Positions 44,104 through 53,264 of a stretch of 64,000 nt of DNA are shown here, in pieces (the stretch's first letter is position 1; each line of letters starts with the position of its first letter). Location: positions 9,548,001 through 9,612,000 of the forward strand of contig NZ_CP109027.1 of the NCBI RefSeq assembly GCF_036226885.1, read 5' to 3'. A program made the translations under genes and the position numbers. Origin of the DNA: Streptomyces sp. NBC_00663 (lineage in GTDB: Bacteria; Actinomycetota; Actinomycetes; Streptomycetales; Streptomycetaceae). A model generated the notes under the pieces. It made no database searches and was not told the DNA's origin. It worked only from the letters and a program-made list of their open reading frames with translations.

Positions 44104-45624
44104 ATGCGGCCTTCACCCCTTTTCCGTCGGAGCCCCGCGGCTCGCAGACGACGCTCACCGGCGTTCGCCGTCACCGCCGTGATGGCGCTGCTGGCCATGA
44201 TGTCGGCGACTTCGCAGGCGTGGTCCGCGCCGGCACCCGCCCCGGCATCGACGCCGGCGCCCTTGGTGAGTTCGGCGTCGGGCCGGTGTCTGGATGTCAA
44301 GGGCAACGTCGACACGCCGGGAACGGCGCTGGACATCCAGGACTGCGACAACCAGCCGAACCAGGCGTTCGAGTTCACCTCGGCGGGGGAGCTGAGGACG
44401 ATGAGCGGCACCCGATGCGTGGACGCCTACGACAACCGGACCGCGCCGGGAACCCCGGTGATCATCTGGTCGTGCAACGGGCAGTCGAACCAGGCGTGGC
44501 GGCAGAACCCCGACGGGTCCGTCACCGGTGTCCAGTCCGGTCTGTGCCTTGACGTCGACGGGGCGGGCACGGCCAACGGCACCGCGGTCATCCTGTGGAC
44601 CTGCAACGGTCAGAGCAACCAGAAGTGGACCACGTCGACACCTCCGCCCGCTCCCGGCGGGCCGGGCCCGTGCGACCTCTACTCCACAGGCGGTACGCCG
44701 TGCGTGGCCGCGCACAGCACCGTACGGGCGCTCTACGCGTCGTACAGCGGCAGCCTGTACCAGGTCAGGCGCGCCTCGGACAACGCGACCAGGAACATCG
44801 GGGTACGGGCGGCCGGAGGCTTCGCCGACGCGGCGGCGCAGGACTCGTTCTGCGGGGGCACCTCCTGTGTGATCACGGTCGTCTACGACCAGTCCGGACG
44901 CGGCAACGACCTGTGGTACCAGGGATCGGCCCAGGTTCCGGGATCGAGCCAGAGCAGTCCCGCCAAGGCGACCTCCGAGTCGCTGACCGCCGGGGGCACC
45001 AAGGCGTACTCGCTGTACATCAATCCCGGGAACAGCTACTGGCGAGACGGTCATCTCTCGGGAGTGCCGACCGGCAGCGCGCCCGAGGGGGCGTACATGG
45101 TGACCAGCGGCACCCACGTCAACAGCGGCTGCTGCTTCGACTACGGCAACAGCGAGACGACGCGGAAGGCCGACGCGGCCGGGGCGATGGACGCCATCAA
45201 CTTCGGCACCCAGTGCTGGTTCGGCGGCTGCTCGGGAAGCGGTCCCTGGGTCCAGGCCGATCTCGAATGGGGCCTGTACTCCGGGGGCAGCCAGTCCTGG
45301 AACCCCGGTCAGCGGGCCTTCCCCGTCAAGTTCGTCACCGCGATGCTGAAGAACAACGGGACGTCGAGGTTCGCCCTCAAGGGCGGCAACGCGCAGTCCG
45401 GCAGCCTGACCACTCTGTGGGACGGCGCGCTGCCCGGCGGATACAGCCCGATGAAGAAGCAGGGCGCCATAGTTCTGGGCAGCGGCGGTGACTGCTGCAA
45501 GCCCGGTGGGGGTGCCAACCTGAGCGCCGGCACCTTCTACGAGGGGGCCATCGTCGCCGGCTACCCCTCCGACGCGACCGACAACGCGGTGCAGGCCAAC
45601 ATCACCGCGGCCGGATACCGCTGA
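44104..45624 (+). CDS. Secreted GH54 arabinofuranosidase with N-terminal CBM13
   Basis: A 506-residue protein with the reverse domain order of its paralogues: signal peptide (about 1-42, twin-Arg-rich n-region RRRRSPAF), ricin lectin at 50-180 (CLDVKG, CVDAYD, CLDVDG repeats), a proline linker (TPPPAPGGPG), then GH54 (GPCDLYSTGGTPC onward). The nucleophile Glu is in WVQADLEWGLYSG and the acid/base Asp in GSGGDCC. ATG 44104 was chosen from the family-like signal peptide; the frame is open upstream to 43924 without similarity. First gene of the second unit. Confidence 0.88.
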   Translation: MRPSPLFRRSPAARRRRSPAFAVTAVMALLAMMSATSQAWSAPAPAPASTPAPLVSSASGRCLDVKGNVDTPGTALDIQDCDNQPNQAFEFTSAGELRTMSGTRCVDAYDNRTAPGTPVIIWSCNGQSNQAWRQNPDGSVTGVQSGLCLDVDGAGTANGTAVILWTCNGQSNQKWTTSTPPPAPGGPGPCDLYSTGGTPCVAAHSTVRALYASYSGSLYQVRRASDNATRNIGVRAAGGFADAAAQDSFCGGTSCVITVVYDQSGRGNDLWYQGSAQVPGSSQSSPAKATSESLTAGGTKAYSLYINPGNSYWRDGHLSGVPTGSAPEGAYMVTSGTHVNSGCCFDYGNSETTRKADAAGAMDAINFGTQCWFGGCSGSGPWVQADLEWGLYSGGSQSWNPGQRAFPVKFVTAMLKNNGTSRFALKGGNAQSGSLTTLWDGALPGGYSPMKKQGAIVLGSGGDCCKPGGGANLSAGTFYEGAIVAGYPSDATDNAVQANITAAGYR

Positions 45625-45677
45625 GTCCTGCTGTCCCACGGCATGTTCTGCCGCAACCCGGCCCAGGAGTGAATGAC

Positions 45678-47321
45678 ATGCACATGATTATCAGGAGAGT
45701 CGTCCTGCCGCGGTTTCCGCGACCGTCCCTGCGCAGGACGCTGGCGTTCGCCTTCGCCATCGCACTGTTGTGCGTGGGCGTTCCCCTCGTATCCGTCGGT
45801 ACGGCGCAGCCCGCCGCCGCGCTGGGCAACGGGCTGGCACTGACCCCGCAGATGGGCTTCAACGACTGGAACGCCTACGGCTGCAACGTCTCCGAGTCGC
45901 TGATCAAGTCCACCGCGCAGGCGATGCACACCAACGGCATGCAGGCGGCGGGCTACTCCTACGTCAACATCGACGACTGCTGGATGACCCACAACCGCGA
46001 TTCCGGCGGCCACCTGGTGCCGGACCCGGCCAAGTTCCCGGACGGCATCAAGGGCACCGCCGACTACGTGCACTCGCTGGGACTGAAGCTGGGGATCTAC
46101 GAGGACGCGGGCACCGCCACCTGCGCCGGGTATCCGGGCAGCCTGGGTCACGAGAGCACGGACGCCCAGTCGTTCGCGTCGTGGGGCGTGGACTACCTGA
46201 AGTACGACAACTGCAACAACAACGGGGTGTCTGCGCAGAGCCGGTACACCGCGATGCGAGACGCCCTGGCGGCCACCGGCCGGCCGATCCTGTACAGCCT
46301 GTGCAACTGGGGCCAGGACAACGTGTGGACCTGGGGCGCGGGCGTGGGCAACAGCTGGCGCACCACCGGGGACATCAGCGCCAACTTCGCCAGCATGCTG
46401 TCGATCTTCCACAGCAACGTGGGACTGGCCTCCTACGCGGGCCCCGGCCACTGGAACGACCCGGACATGCTGGAGGTCGGCAACGGCTCGATGACGGCCA
46501 CCGAGAGCCGCAGCGAGTTCAGCCTGTGGGCAGAGATGGCCGCGCCGCTGATCGCGGGCACCAACATCCCCTCGGCCAGTGCGGAGACCTTGTCCACACT
46601 GACCAACTCCCGGGTGATCGCGGTCGACCAGGACCCCCTCGGCAAGCAGGGCACCATGGTTTCCTCCTCGGGCGGCCGGGACGTGCTGGCCAAGCCCTTG
46701 GCCAACGGGGATGTGTCGGTGGCCCTGTTCAACGAGACGGGCTCGACAGCGACCATCTCCACCACCGCGGCGGCGATCGGCAAGACCGGGGCGTCCGCCT
46801 ACACCCTGACCGACCTGTGGTCGGGTGCGTCCTCCACCACCTCCGGCACGATCAGCGCCTCGGTACCGGCGCACGGCACCGTGATGTACCGGGTCGCGGG
46901 CGGCACCAGCGGCGGCGGCACCAGCGTGACCGGCGCGGTGCACGCCGTGGGTGCGGGCAAGTGCCTGGACGTACCGGGCTCGACCACGACCGCAGGCACC
47001 CAGGTGGAGATCTGGAGCTGTAACGGCGGCGCCAACCAGACATGGACGCACTCCGCGTCCAACCAGTTCACCGTCTACTCCGGCAGCGCCCAGATGTGCC
47101 TGGACGCCTACAACAACCAGACCACTCCGGGGACCAAGGTGGAGATCTGGTCGTGCAACGGCCAGAGCAATCAGCAGTGGACGCTGAACTCCAACGGCAC
47201 GATCACCGGCGTCCAGTCGGGCCTGTGCCTGGACGTCGCCGGAGGGGCCACCGCCGACGGAACCCTCGCCGAGCTGCGGACCTGCAACGGCGGCAGCAGC
47301 CAGCGGTGGACGTTGGGATGA
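45678..47321 (+). CDS. Secreted GH27 alpha-galactosidase / beta-L-arabinopyranosidase with CBM13
   Basis: A 547-residue enzyme of clan GH-D. Signal peptide about 1-48; the barrel begins LALTPQMGFNDWNAYGCN. The nucleophile is Asp177 (YLKYDNC), the acid/base Asp lies in GHWNDPDML (about 261), and substrate-binding NIDDCW is at 97-102. A beta-sandwich domain (about 335-410) and a Cys-type ricin lectin (415-547) follow. NIDDCW suits galactose; streptomycete GH27 enzymes with CBM13 also include beta-L-arabinopyranosidases. ATG 45678 with CAGGAG eight bases upstream. Confidence 0.9.
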   Translation: MHMIIRRVVLPRFPRPSLRRTLAFAFAIALLCVGVPLVSVGTAQPAAALGNGLALTPQMGFNDWNAYGCNVSESLIKSTAQAMHTNGMQAAGYSYVNIDDCWMTHNRDSGGHLVPDPAKFPDGIKGTADYVHSLGLKLGIYEDAGTATCAGYPGSLGHESTDAQSFASWGVDYLKYDNCNNNGVSAQSRYTAMRDALAATGRPILYSLCNWGQDNVWTWGAGVGNSWRTTGDISANFASMLSIFHSNVGLASYAGPGHWNDPDMLEVGNGSMTATESRSEFSLWAEMAAPLIAGTNIPSASAETLSTLTNSRVIAVDQDPLGKQGTMVSSSGGRDVLAKPLANGDVSVALFNETGSTATISTTAAAIGKTGASAYTLTDLWSGASSTTSGTISASVPAHGTVMYRVAGGTSGGGTSVTGAVHAVGAGKCLDVPGSTTTAGTQVEIWSCNGGANQTWTHSASNQFTVYSGSAQMCLDAYNNQTTPGTKVEIWSCNGQSNQQWTLNSNGTITGVQSGLCLDVAGGATADGTLAELRTCNGGSSQRWTLG

Positions 47322-47351
47322 CCCCGCATCCGAACCCCAGAGGAGGTCTCC

Positions 47352-48881
47352 ATGCTCGAACCAGCCGGTGATCGCCGACTCAGGCGATCGAAAGCCGTGC
47401 TCCTTGTCGCCCTGGCGATGGTGGTGGCCGCGTTCGGCGCACCGGCGTTCGCCACATCCCCCGGGGCCGGTACGGCGGTCGTCGCCCGTCCGGCGGCCCA
47501 CAGCGTGGCGGACGCGTCGCTCCCGTGCGACCTCTACGCCGCCGGCGGTACGCCGTGCGTGACGGCGCACGCCACGACCAGGGCGCTCTTCGCGTCGTAC
47601 AACGGGCCGCTGTACCAGATTCAGCGGGCCTCCGACCACAGCTACCGCGACATCGGAGTGCTCAGTGCCGGTGGGTACGCGGACGGCGCGTCCCAGGTGT
47701 CGTTCTGCTCGGGCACGTCGTGCACGATCACGAAGATCTACGACCAGACCGCCAAGCACAACGACATGCCGATCTCCTGGGGCGGCTACTGGAAGGGGCC
47801 CGGGCCCAACGGGTCCGACGTCGGCGCGGACGCCATGGCCCTGCCGGTGACCGCGGCCGGCCACCAGGTCTTCGGCGTCAAGGTCACCCCCGGTGTCGGT
47901 TACCGGCTCGACCACGCCGCCGGGGTGCCCACCGGGGCCCAGCCCGAAGGCATCTACATGGTGACCTCGTCGAACTACACGAGCCAGTGGTGCTGCTTCG
48001 ACTACGGCAGCGGTGAGAACTCCCACACCGACACCGGCAACGCCACCATGAACGCCATCTACTGGGGCACCGCCTGCTGGTTCGGGGGCTGCACCGGGAG
48101 CGGCCCGTGGGTCGAGGCCGACCTGGAGAACGGCATGTTCCACACCAACACCGGCTCCAACAAGGACCCGAACAACCCTGGCGTCCACTACCCGTTCGTC
48201 AGCGCGTGGCTGAAGAACAACGGCACCAGCAACTTCACTCTCAAATACGGCAACGGCGCGAGCGGCGGCCTGACCACCACCTTCTCCGGCCCCCTGCCGA
48301 ACGGCTACTCACCGATGAAGGTCGACAGCTCGGTCCTGCTCGGCACCGGGGGAGACAACAGCCCCAACGGCGTGGGGGAGTTCTTCGAGGGCGCGATCAC
48401 GGCGGGCTATCCCTCCGACGCCACCGAGAACGCCGTCCAGGCCGCCATCACCGCGGCCGGCTACGGCGCAGGGGGCGGTGGCGGTACGTCGACCGCGCTG
48501 CACGCGGTCGGTGCGGGCAAGTGCCTGGAGGTACCGGGCGCGTCCACGACCCCGGGCACGCAGACGCAGATCCGCGACTGCACCGGCGCGGCGAACCAGA
48601 CCTGGTCCCGGACCGACTCCCGCGAGCTCACCGTGTACTCCGGCAGCAGCCGTCTGTGCCTGGACGCCTCCAACCAGGGCACCAGCCCCGGCACCAAGGT
48701 CATCACCTGGACCTGCAACGGCCAGGCCAACCAGCAGTGGAACGTCAACGCCAACGGCACGATCACCAGCGCCCAGTCCGGCCTGTGCCTGGACGTGACC
48801 GGCGCCGCCACCGCCAACGGCACCCCCGTCGAACTGTGGACCTGCAACGGCGGATCCAACCAGCAGTGGTCACTGAGCTGA
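47352..48881 (+). CDS. Secreted GH54 arabinofuranosidase with C-terminal CBM13
   Basis: A 509-residue protein: signal peptide (1-36, ALAMVVAAFGAP core), GH54 domain from LPCDLYAAGGTPC (about 57) to residue 375, a Gly-rich linker, and a ricin lectin (378-509). The nucleophile Glu in WVEADLENGMFHTN and acid/base Asp in GTGGDNSPNG are present, so it should be active. It is more diverged from the first GH54 than expected for a recent copy (extra insert ISWGGYWKGPGPNGSDVGAD). GAGGAGG upstream of ATG 47352; only 30 bases after the GH27 gene. Confidence 0.9.
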   Translation: MLEPAGDRRLRRSKAVLLVALAMVVAAFGAPAFATSPGAGTAVVARPAAHSVADASLPCDLYAAGGTPCVTAHATTRALFASYNGPLYQIQRASDHSYRDIGVLSAGGYADGASQVSFCSGTSCTITKIYDQTAKHNDMPISWGGYWKGPGPNGSDVGADAMALPVTAAGHQVFGVKVTPGVGYRLDHAAGVPTGAQPEGIYMVTSSNYTSQWCCFDYGSGENSHTDTGNATMNAIYWGTACWFGGCTGSGPWVEADLENGMFHTNTGSNKDPNNPGVHYPFVSAWLKNNGTSNFTLKYGNGASGGLTTTFSGPLPNGYSPMKVDSSVLLGTGGDNSPNGVGEFFEGAITAGYPSDATENAVQAAITAAGYGAGGGGGTSTALHAVGAGKCLEVPGASTTPGTQTQIRDCTGAANQTWSRTDSRELTVYSGSSRLCLDASNQGTSPGTKVITWTCNGQANQQWNVNANGTITSAQSGLCLDVTGAATANGTPVELWTCNGGSNQQWSLS

Positions 48882-48909
48882 CCCCGTGACGCGTGACGCA
48901 GGAGGACGA

Positions 48910-50742
48910 ATGACGACGCGAGCGAGACCTGGCCGTCTGGTACTGGCCGTCGGCATCGTCTTGGCGTTCGTGCTGCAACTGTCGGCGACGGCCGAGAGCC
49001 GGGCCGTCTCGGGCGAGGTGCTGAGCGTCAACCTGGCCTCGACGCGGGGCCCGTCGACCGGCGTGGGCGAGGGGTTCCTCTACGGTTTCACCCAGGACGG
49101 CAGCCAGCCGGCGGACCAGTTCGTCAAGCCACTGGGGATCAACGCGTTCCGCGGCGGCGGCTGGTTCTCCGGCGGCTGGATCAGGGACAACTACCAGTAC
49201 GGATCGGCCACTCGGGCCGACATCGACTCGATCGTCGCTCAGGCGAAACGGCTCACCCAGCCGCCGTATCACGCGCAGTACCAGGTACTGGTCAGCGACA
49301 TCTACGGCGCCAACGGCGGGCAGCCGTCCAACACGAGATATCCGTGCGACAACGGCGACTGTTCCAACTGGATCGCCTTCATCGACTCCACGGTGGGAGC
49401 ACTACAGGCCACGGGACTGACGTTCGCCTACGACATCTGGAACGAGCCGGACATCTCCGTCTTCTGGACCCGGGGTGTCAACAGCGCCCAGTACTTCCAG
49501 ATGTGGGACACCGCCTACCGGGAGATCCGGCGCATCGCCCCCGTGGCGCAGATCGTCGGGCCGTCCCTCGCCTTCACCCCGCAGAGCAACCCGGGGGAAT
49601 GGCGGACCTGGCTCGCACACGTGAAGGCGGCCGGGACGGTACCCGACATGATCACCAACCATGACGAAGGGGATGTCGACGACCCGGTCACCGTCTCCCA
49701 GTCCCTCAACAGCGCCCTGACCACGGCGGGCATCGGCCCGCTGCCGCTGTCCGCGAACGAGTACCAGCCCGCCGACCGGCAGACCGCCGGGGTGACGGCC
49801 TGGTACCTGGCGCGGTTCGCGCAGTCCGGGTACACCAACGCGATGCGCGGCAACTGGGTCTGCTGCGTCACCCCCAACCTGACGGGAGTCCTCACCCAGA
49901 GCGGCGGCAGCTGGCAGCCGACCGGCAACTGGTGGGCACTTCGCGACTACGCCGACATGACCGGCACCCTCGTCGACACCTCAGGGCAGGTCGGCTCGAC
50001 CGCGATCTCGGCCTCCGAGGACGCCACCAGTAAGCGCGCGGTGGCGATCATCGGCGACGCCAACGGCAACTCCGGTACCGCGTCCGTGACCTTCAACGGC
50101 CTGTCGTCCGTGCCCTGGCTGACGAACGCCGGCAGCGTGCACGTCACCGTGCACCACATCCCGGACCAGGCACCGCTCACCGCGCCCCAGACCGTCTACG
50201 ACCAGAACCTGAGCGCCTCGGGCGGCTCGATCACCGTGCCGTTGACGTTCCAGGCAGTAAACGACGCGTTCGCCGTCTATCTGACCCCCGCCTCCTCCGG
50301 CGGCGAGGGCTTCCCGGCCGGCTTCCACCAACTCGTCGTCGCCCACGACAACTTGTGCCTGGACGTGTACGGCAACTCGGGCAGCGCGGGCGCCGCGATC
50401 GACCAGTGGACCTGCAACGGCCAGAGCAACCAGCAGTTCCAGTTCGTGCCGGCCTCGGGCGGCTACGGCGAACTGCGCGCCCAGAACTCCGGCCAGGACG
50501 TCGCGGTCGCGGGCAGCTCCACGACGCCAGGCACCCCGGACATCGTCCAACAGCCCCCCGGCACAGCGCCCAACGGCCTCTGGCTGCCCGTCCGCCAGTC
50601 CGACGGCTCCTACGCGTTCCAGAACCGAAACAGCGGTCTGTGCCTGGACGTCTACGGCGCCGGCGGCACCGCGGGACAGCAACTCGACCAGTGGCAGTGC
50701 AAGAACGCCCCCGGCACCAACCAGGACTTCTTCGTCCGCTGA
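48910..50742 (+). CDS. Secreted clan GH-A glycoside hydrolase with CBM13 (GH39-like)
   Basis: A 610-residue protein. A signal peptide (1-32) is followed by a TIM barrel whose acid/base Glu179 is in YDIWNEPD and probable nucleophile Glu284 in LSANEYQP, the clan GH-A arrangement. A beta-sandwich follows (about 370-460), then a ricin lectin from FHQLVVAHDNLCLDVYG to the end, almost identical to that of the beta-helix protein. The family within the clan (GH39-like xylosidase or arabinosidase) is uncertain. ATG 48910 with GGAGGA upstream, 28 bases after the preceding gene. Confidence 0.8.
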   Translation: MTTRARPGRLVLAVGIVLAFVLQLSATAESRAVSGEVLSVNLASTRGPSTGVGEGFLYGFTQDGSQPADQFVKPLGINAFRGGGWFSGGWIRDNYQYGSATRADIDSIVAQAKRLTQPPYHAQYQVLVSDIYGANGGQPSNTRYPCDNGDCSNWIAFIDSTVGALQATGLTFAYDIWNEPDISVFWTRGVNSAQYFQMWDTAYREIRRIAPVAQIVGPSLAFTPQSNPGEWRTWLAHVKAAGTVPDMITNHDEGDVDDPVTVSQSLNSALTTAGIGPLPLSANEYQPADRQTAGVTAWYLARFAQSGYTNAMRGNWVCCVTPNLTGVLTQSGGSWQPTGNWWALRDYADMTGTLVDTSGQVGSTAISASEDATSKRAVAIIGDANGNSGTASVTFNGLSSVPWLTNAGSVHVTVHHIPDQAPLTAPQTVYDQNLSASGGSITVPLTFQAVNDAFAVYLTPASSGGEGFPAGFHQLVVAHDNLCLDVYGNSGSAGAAIDQWTCNGQSNQQFQFVPASGGYGELRAQNSGQDVAVAGSSTTPGTPDIVQQPPGTAPNGLWLPVRQSDGSYAFQNRNSGLCLDVYGAGGTAGQQLDQWQCKNAPGTNQDFFVR

Positions 50743-50798
50743 CCCGTCCGCCGACCGCACCGGCCGTGGACACCCCCCACCTGCGAAAGGAATCCACC

Positions 50799-53207
50799 GT
50801 GTCAGCAATCGCACGGCTGTTACGGCGCCTGCGTGTCCCGACGGCCGTGGTCGCGGGCCTCGTCCTGGCCGCCGGCGGCGTCGTGGGCACAGCCGCGGCC
50901 CCGGCCCGGGCCGCCACCTCCATCACCCTCAACGGCACCTCCGGGGGACGGACCTTCGACGGCGTCGGCGCGATCAGCGGCGGAGGCGGCAACAGCAGAC
51001 TCCTGATCGACTACCCCGAGCCCCAACGCGGCCAGGTCCTCGACTACCTCTTCCGGCCCGGCTACGGCGCCTCCCTCCAGATGCTCAAGGCCGAGATCGG
51101 CGGGGACACCAACTCCACCTCGGGAGCCGAGCCCAGCCACCAGCACACCCGCTCCGACCTGAACTGCGACCGGGGTTACGAATGGTGGCTGATGGAGCAG
51201 GCCAGAGCCCGCAACCCGAACATCAAACTGTACGGGCTCGCCTGGGGCGCCCCGGGCTGGATCGGCAACGGGAACTTCTGGTCCACCGACATGGTCAACT
51301 ACCTGGTCTCGTGGCTGGGCTGCGCCAAGCAGCACGGGTTGAGCGTCGACTACCTCGGCGGATGGAACGAGCGGGGCTACAACGTCTCCTGGTACCAGCA
51401 GCTGCGCAGCGCGCTCAACAGCAGCGGCTACGGCAGCGTCAAGATCGTCGCGGCCGACTCGGACTGGTCCGTGGCGAACGACGTCAACTCCAACCCGGCG
51501 TTCGCCTCCTCGGTGAGCGCCATCGGCACGCACTATCCCTGCGGCTACCGGTCCTCCCAGTCCACCTGCTCGGTGCCGGCGGCCGCCATGTCGTCCGGCA
51601 AGCCGCTGTGGGCGAGCGAGAACGGCTCGGACGACTACAACGGGGGAGCGCAGGCCATGGCCCGCGGCATCAACCGCGGATACATCGACGGGCGGATGAC
51701 CGCGTACCTCAACTGGCCGGTGGTCGCCGCGCTCACCCCGAACCTGCCGTACCCGACCATGGGTCTGGCCCTGGCTTCACAGCCGTGGTCCGGGTCGTAC
51801 GGGATCGGCAAGAACACCTGGGTGATGGCGCACACCAGCCAGTTCACCGCCCCGGGATGGCGCTACCTCGACGCCTCCAGCGGCTACATCGGCGGCAACC
51901 GCGCCAACGGAAGCTACGTCTCGCTCAAGTCCACGAACAACTCCGACTACTCCACGGTCATCGAGACCATGGACGCCGGCAGCGCGCAGACGCTGAACTT
52001 CAACGTCACCGGGGGACTGTCCGCCGGAACCGTCCACGTCTGGTCCACGGACGTCGGGTCCGCCAACCCGGCCGACCAGTTCGTGCACACCGCGGACATC
52101 ACCCCGTCCGGCGGCGGTTTCAGCCTGACCGTGCAGCCCGGCTACCTGTACACCCTGACCACCACGACCGGACAGGGCAAGGGCACCGCCACCGGTCCCG
52201 CCCGGAGCGCGCTGAAGCTGCCGTACAGCGACTCCTTCGACGGCTACACCACCGGCACCGAGGCGAAGTACCTCATGGACTGGCAGGGTGCCTTCGAGGC
52301 GGTGGGCTGCGGCGGCGGCCGCAGCGGAAAGTGCGTGCGCCAGATGAGCCCACAGAAGCCGATCACCTGGGACACGCTGACCGATCCGCACACCCTGCTC
52401 GGTGACGTGAGCTGGGGCAATTACACGGTCTCGTCGGACGTGCTGCTCGAACAGCCCGGATACGCCGAACTGATCGGACGTGCGGGCACGCACGACTACG
52501 ACCGCACCGGAGGGCAGAACGCCTACCGTCTGCGGGTGAGCGACACCGGGGCCTGGTCGATTCTGAACTCGAACACCAACGGCACCGTCTCCACCCTGGC
52601 CCGCGGCACGAACGCGGCGCTCGGCACCAACCGGTGGCACAGCCTCGCGCTCACCTTCTCCGGCACCACGATCAGCGCCGCCATCGACGGCGCCACGGTC
52701 GGTTCCGTGAACGACGGCACCTGGGCCGCCGGGCAGATCGGCTACGCCACCAGCCAGGGCGAGACGGCACAGTTCGACAACCTGTCCATCACGCCCGGCA
52801 GCGGCGGGAACGACGGCGGCACGACCGGCACGATCGTCGGGGCCGGCTCCGGCCGGTGCGTGGACGTACCGAGCCAGTCACACACGGCCGGCACCCAGGT
52901 GGAGCTGTGGGACTGCAACGGCGGCAGCAACCAGCAGTGGACGACCACCTCCGCCGGTGAACTACGGGTCTACGGCAGCGACTGCCTCGACGCCGCGGGC
53001 CAGGGCACCAGCCCCGGCACCAAGGTGGACATCTGGGACTGCACCGGCGGCGCCAACCAGAAGTGGACGATCCACGCCGACGGCACGATCACCGGCGACC
53101 AGTCCGGCCTGTGCCTGGACGCCACCGGCGCCGGAACGGCCAACGGCACCCTGCTTCAGCTGTGGACCTGCAACGGCAGCAGCAACCAGAAGTGGACGCG
53201 CGACTGA
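50799..53207 (+). CDS. Secreted GH59-type hydrolase with concanavalin-like and CBM13 domains
   Basis: An 802-residue enzyme related to galactosylceramidase. Signal peptide about 1-38; the barrel starts RTFDGVGAISGGGGNSRLLI. Acid/base Glu191 (GGWNERGY) and nucleophile Glu274 (WASENGSDDY) are conserved. A beta-sandwich and a lectin-like domain (DSFDGYTTGTEAKYLMDWQG, about 480-660) follow, then a Cys-type ricin lectin (672-802). In bacteria the likely target is beta-galactosyl linkages in plant polysaccharide. GTG 50799, CGAAAGGA upstream. Codon 8 is TTA (50820-50822). Confidence 0.88.
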   Translation: MSAIARLLRRLRVPTAVVAGLVLAAGGVVGTAAAPARAATSITLNGTSGGRTFDGVGAISGGGGNSRLLIDYPEPQRGQVLDYLFRPGYGASLQMLKAEIGGDTNSTSGAEPSHQHTRSDLNCDRGYEWWLMEQARARNPNIKLYGLAWGAPGWIGNGNFWSTDMVNYLVSWLGCAKQHGLSVDYLGGWNERGYNVSWYQQLRSALNSSGYGSVKIVAADSDWSVANDVNSNPAFASSVSAIGTHYPCGYRSSQSTCSVPAAAMSSGKPLWASENGSDDYNGGAQAMARGINRGYIDGRMTAYLNWPVVAALTPNLPYPTMGLALASQPWSGSYGIGKNTWVMAHTSQFTAPGWRYLDASSGYIGGNRANGSYVSLKSTNNSDYSTVIETMDAGSAQTLNFNVTGGLSAGTVHVWSTDVGSANPADQFVHTADITPSGGGFSLTVQPGYLYTLTTTTGQGKGTATGPARSALKLPYSDSFDGYTTGTEAKYLMDWQGAFEAVGCGGGRSGKCVRQMSPQKPITWDTLTDPHTLLGDVSWGNYTVSSDVLLEQPGYAELIGRAGTHDYDRTGGQNAYRLRVSDTGAWSILNSNTNGTVSTLARGTNAALGTNRWHSLALTFSGTTISAAIDGATVGSVNDGTWAAGQIGYATSQGETAQFDNLSITPGSGGNDGGTTGTIVGAGSGRCVDVPSQSHTAGTQVELWDCNGGSNQQWTTTSAGELRVYGSDCLDAAGQGTSPGTKVDIWDCTGGANQKWTIHADGTITGDQSGLCLDATGAGTANGTLLQLWTCNGSSNQKWTRD

Positions 53208-53264
53208 TCCCGTGACTGGCGGCCGGACTTCCTGAGCCTCCCCGATCCCTCTGAAAGGCCCCAC

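Noticed and set aside
44104..48881. Idea that two GH54 copies lost their catalytic residue because MEAIYFG becomes MDAINFG and MNAIYWG
   Set aside because: Counting against remembered AkAbfB numbering places the nucleophile in the ADLE segment, which is intact in all three.
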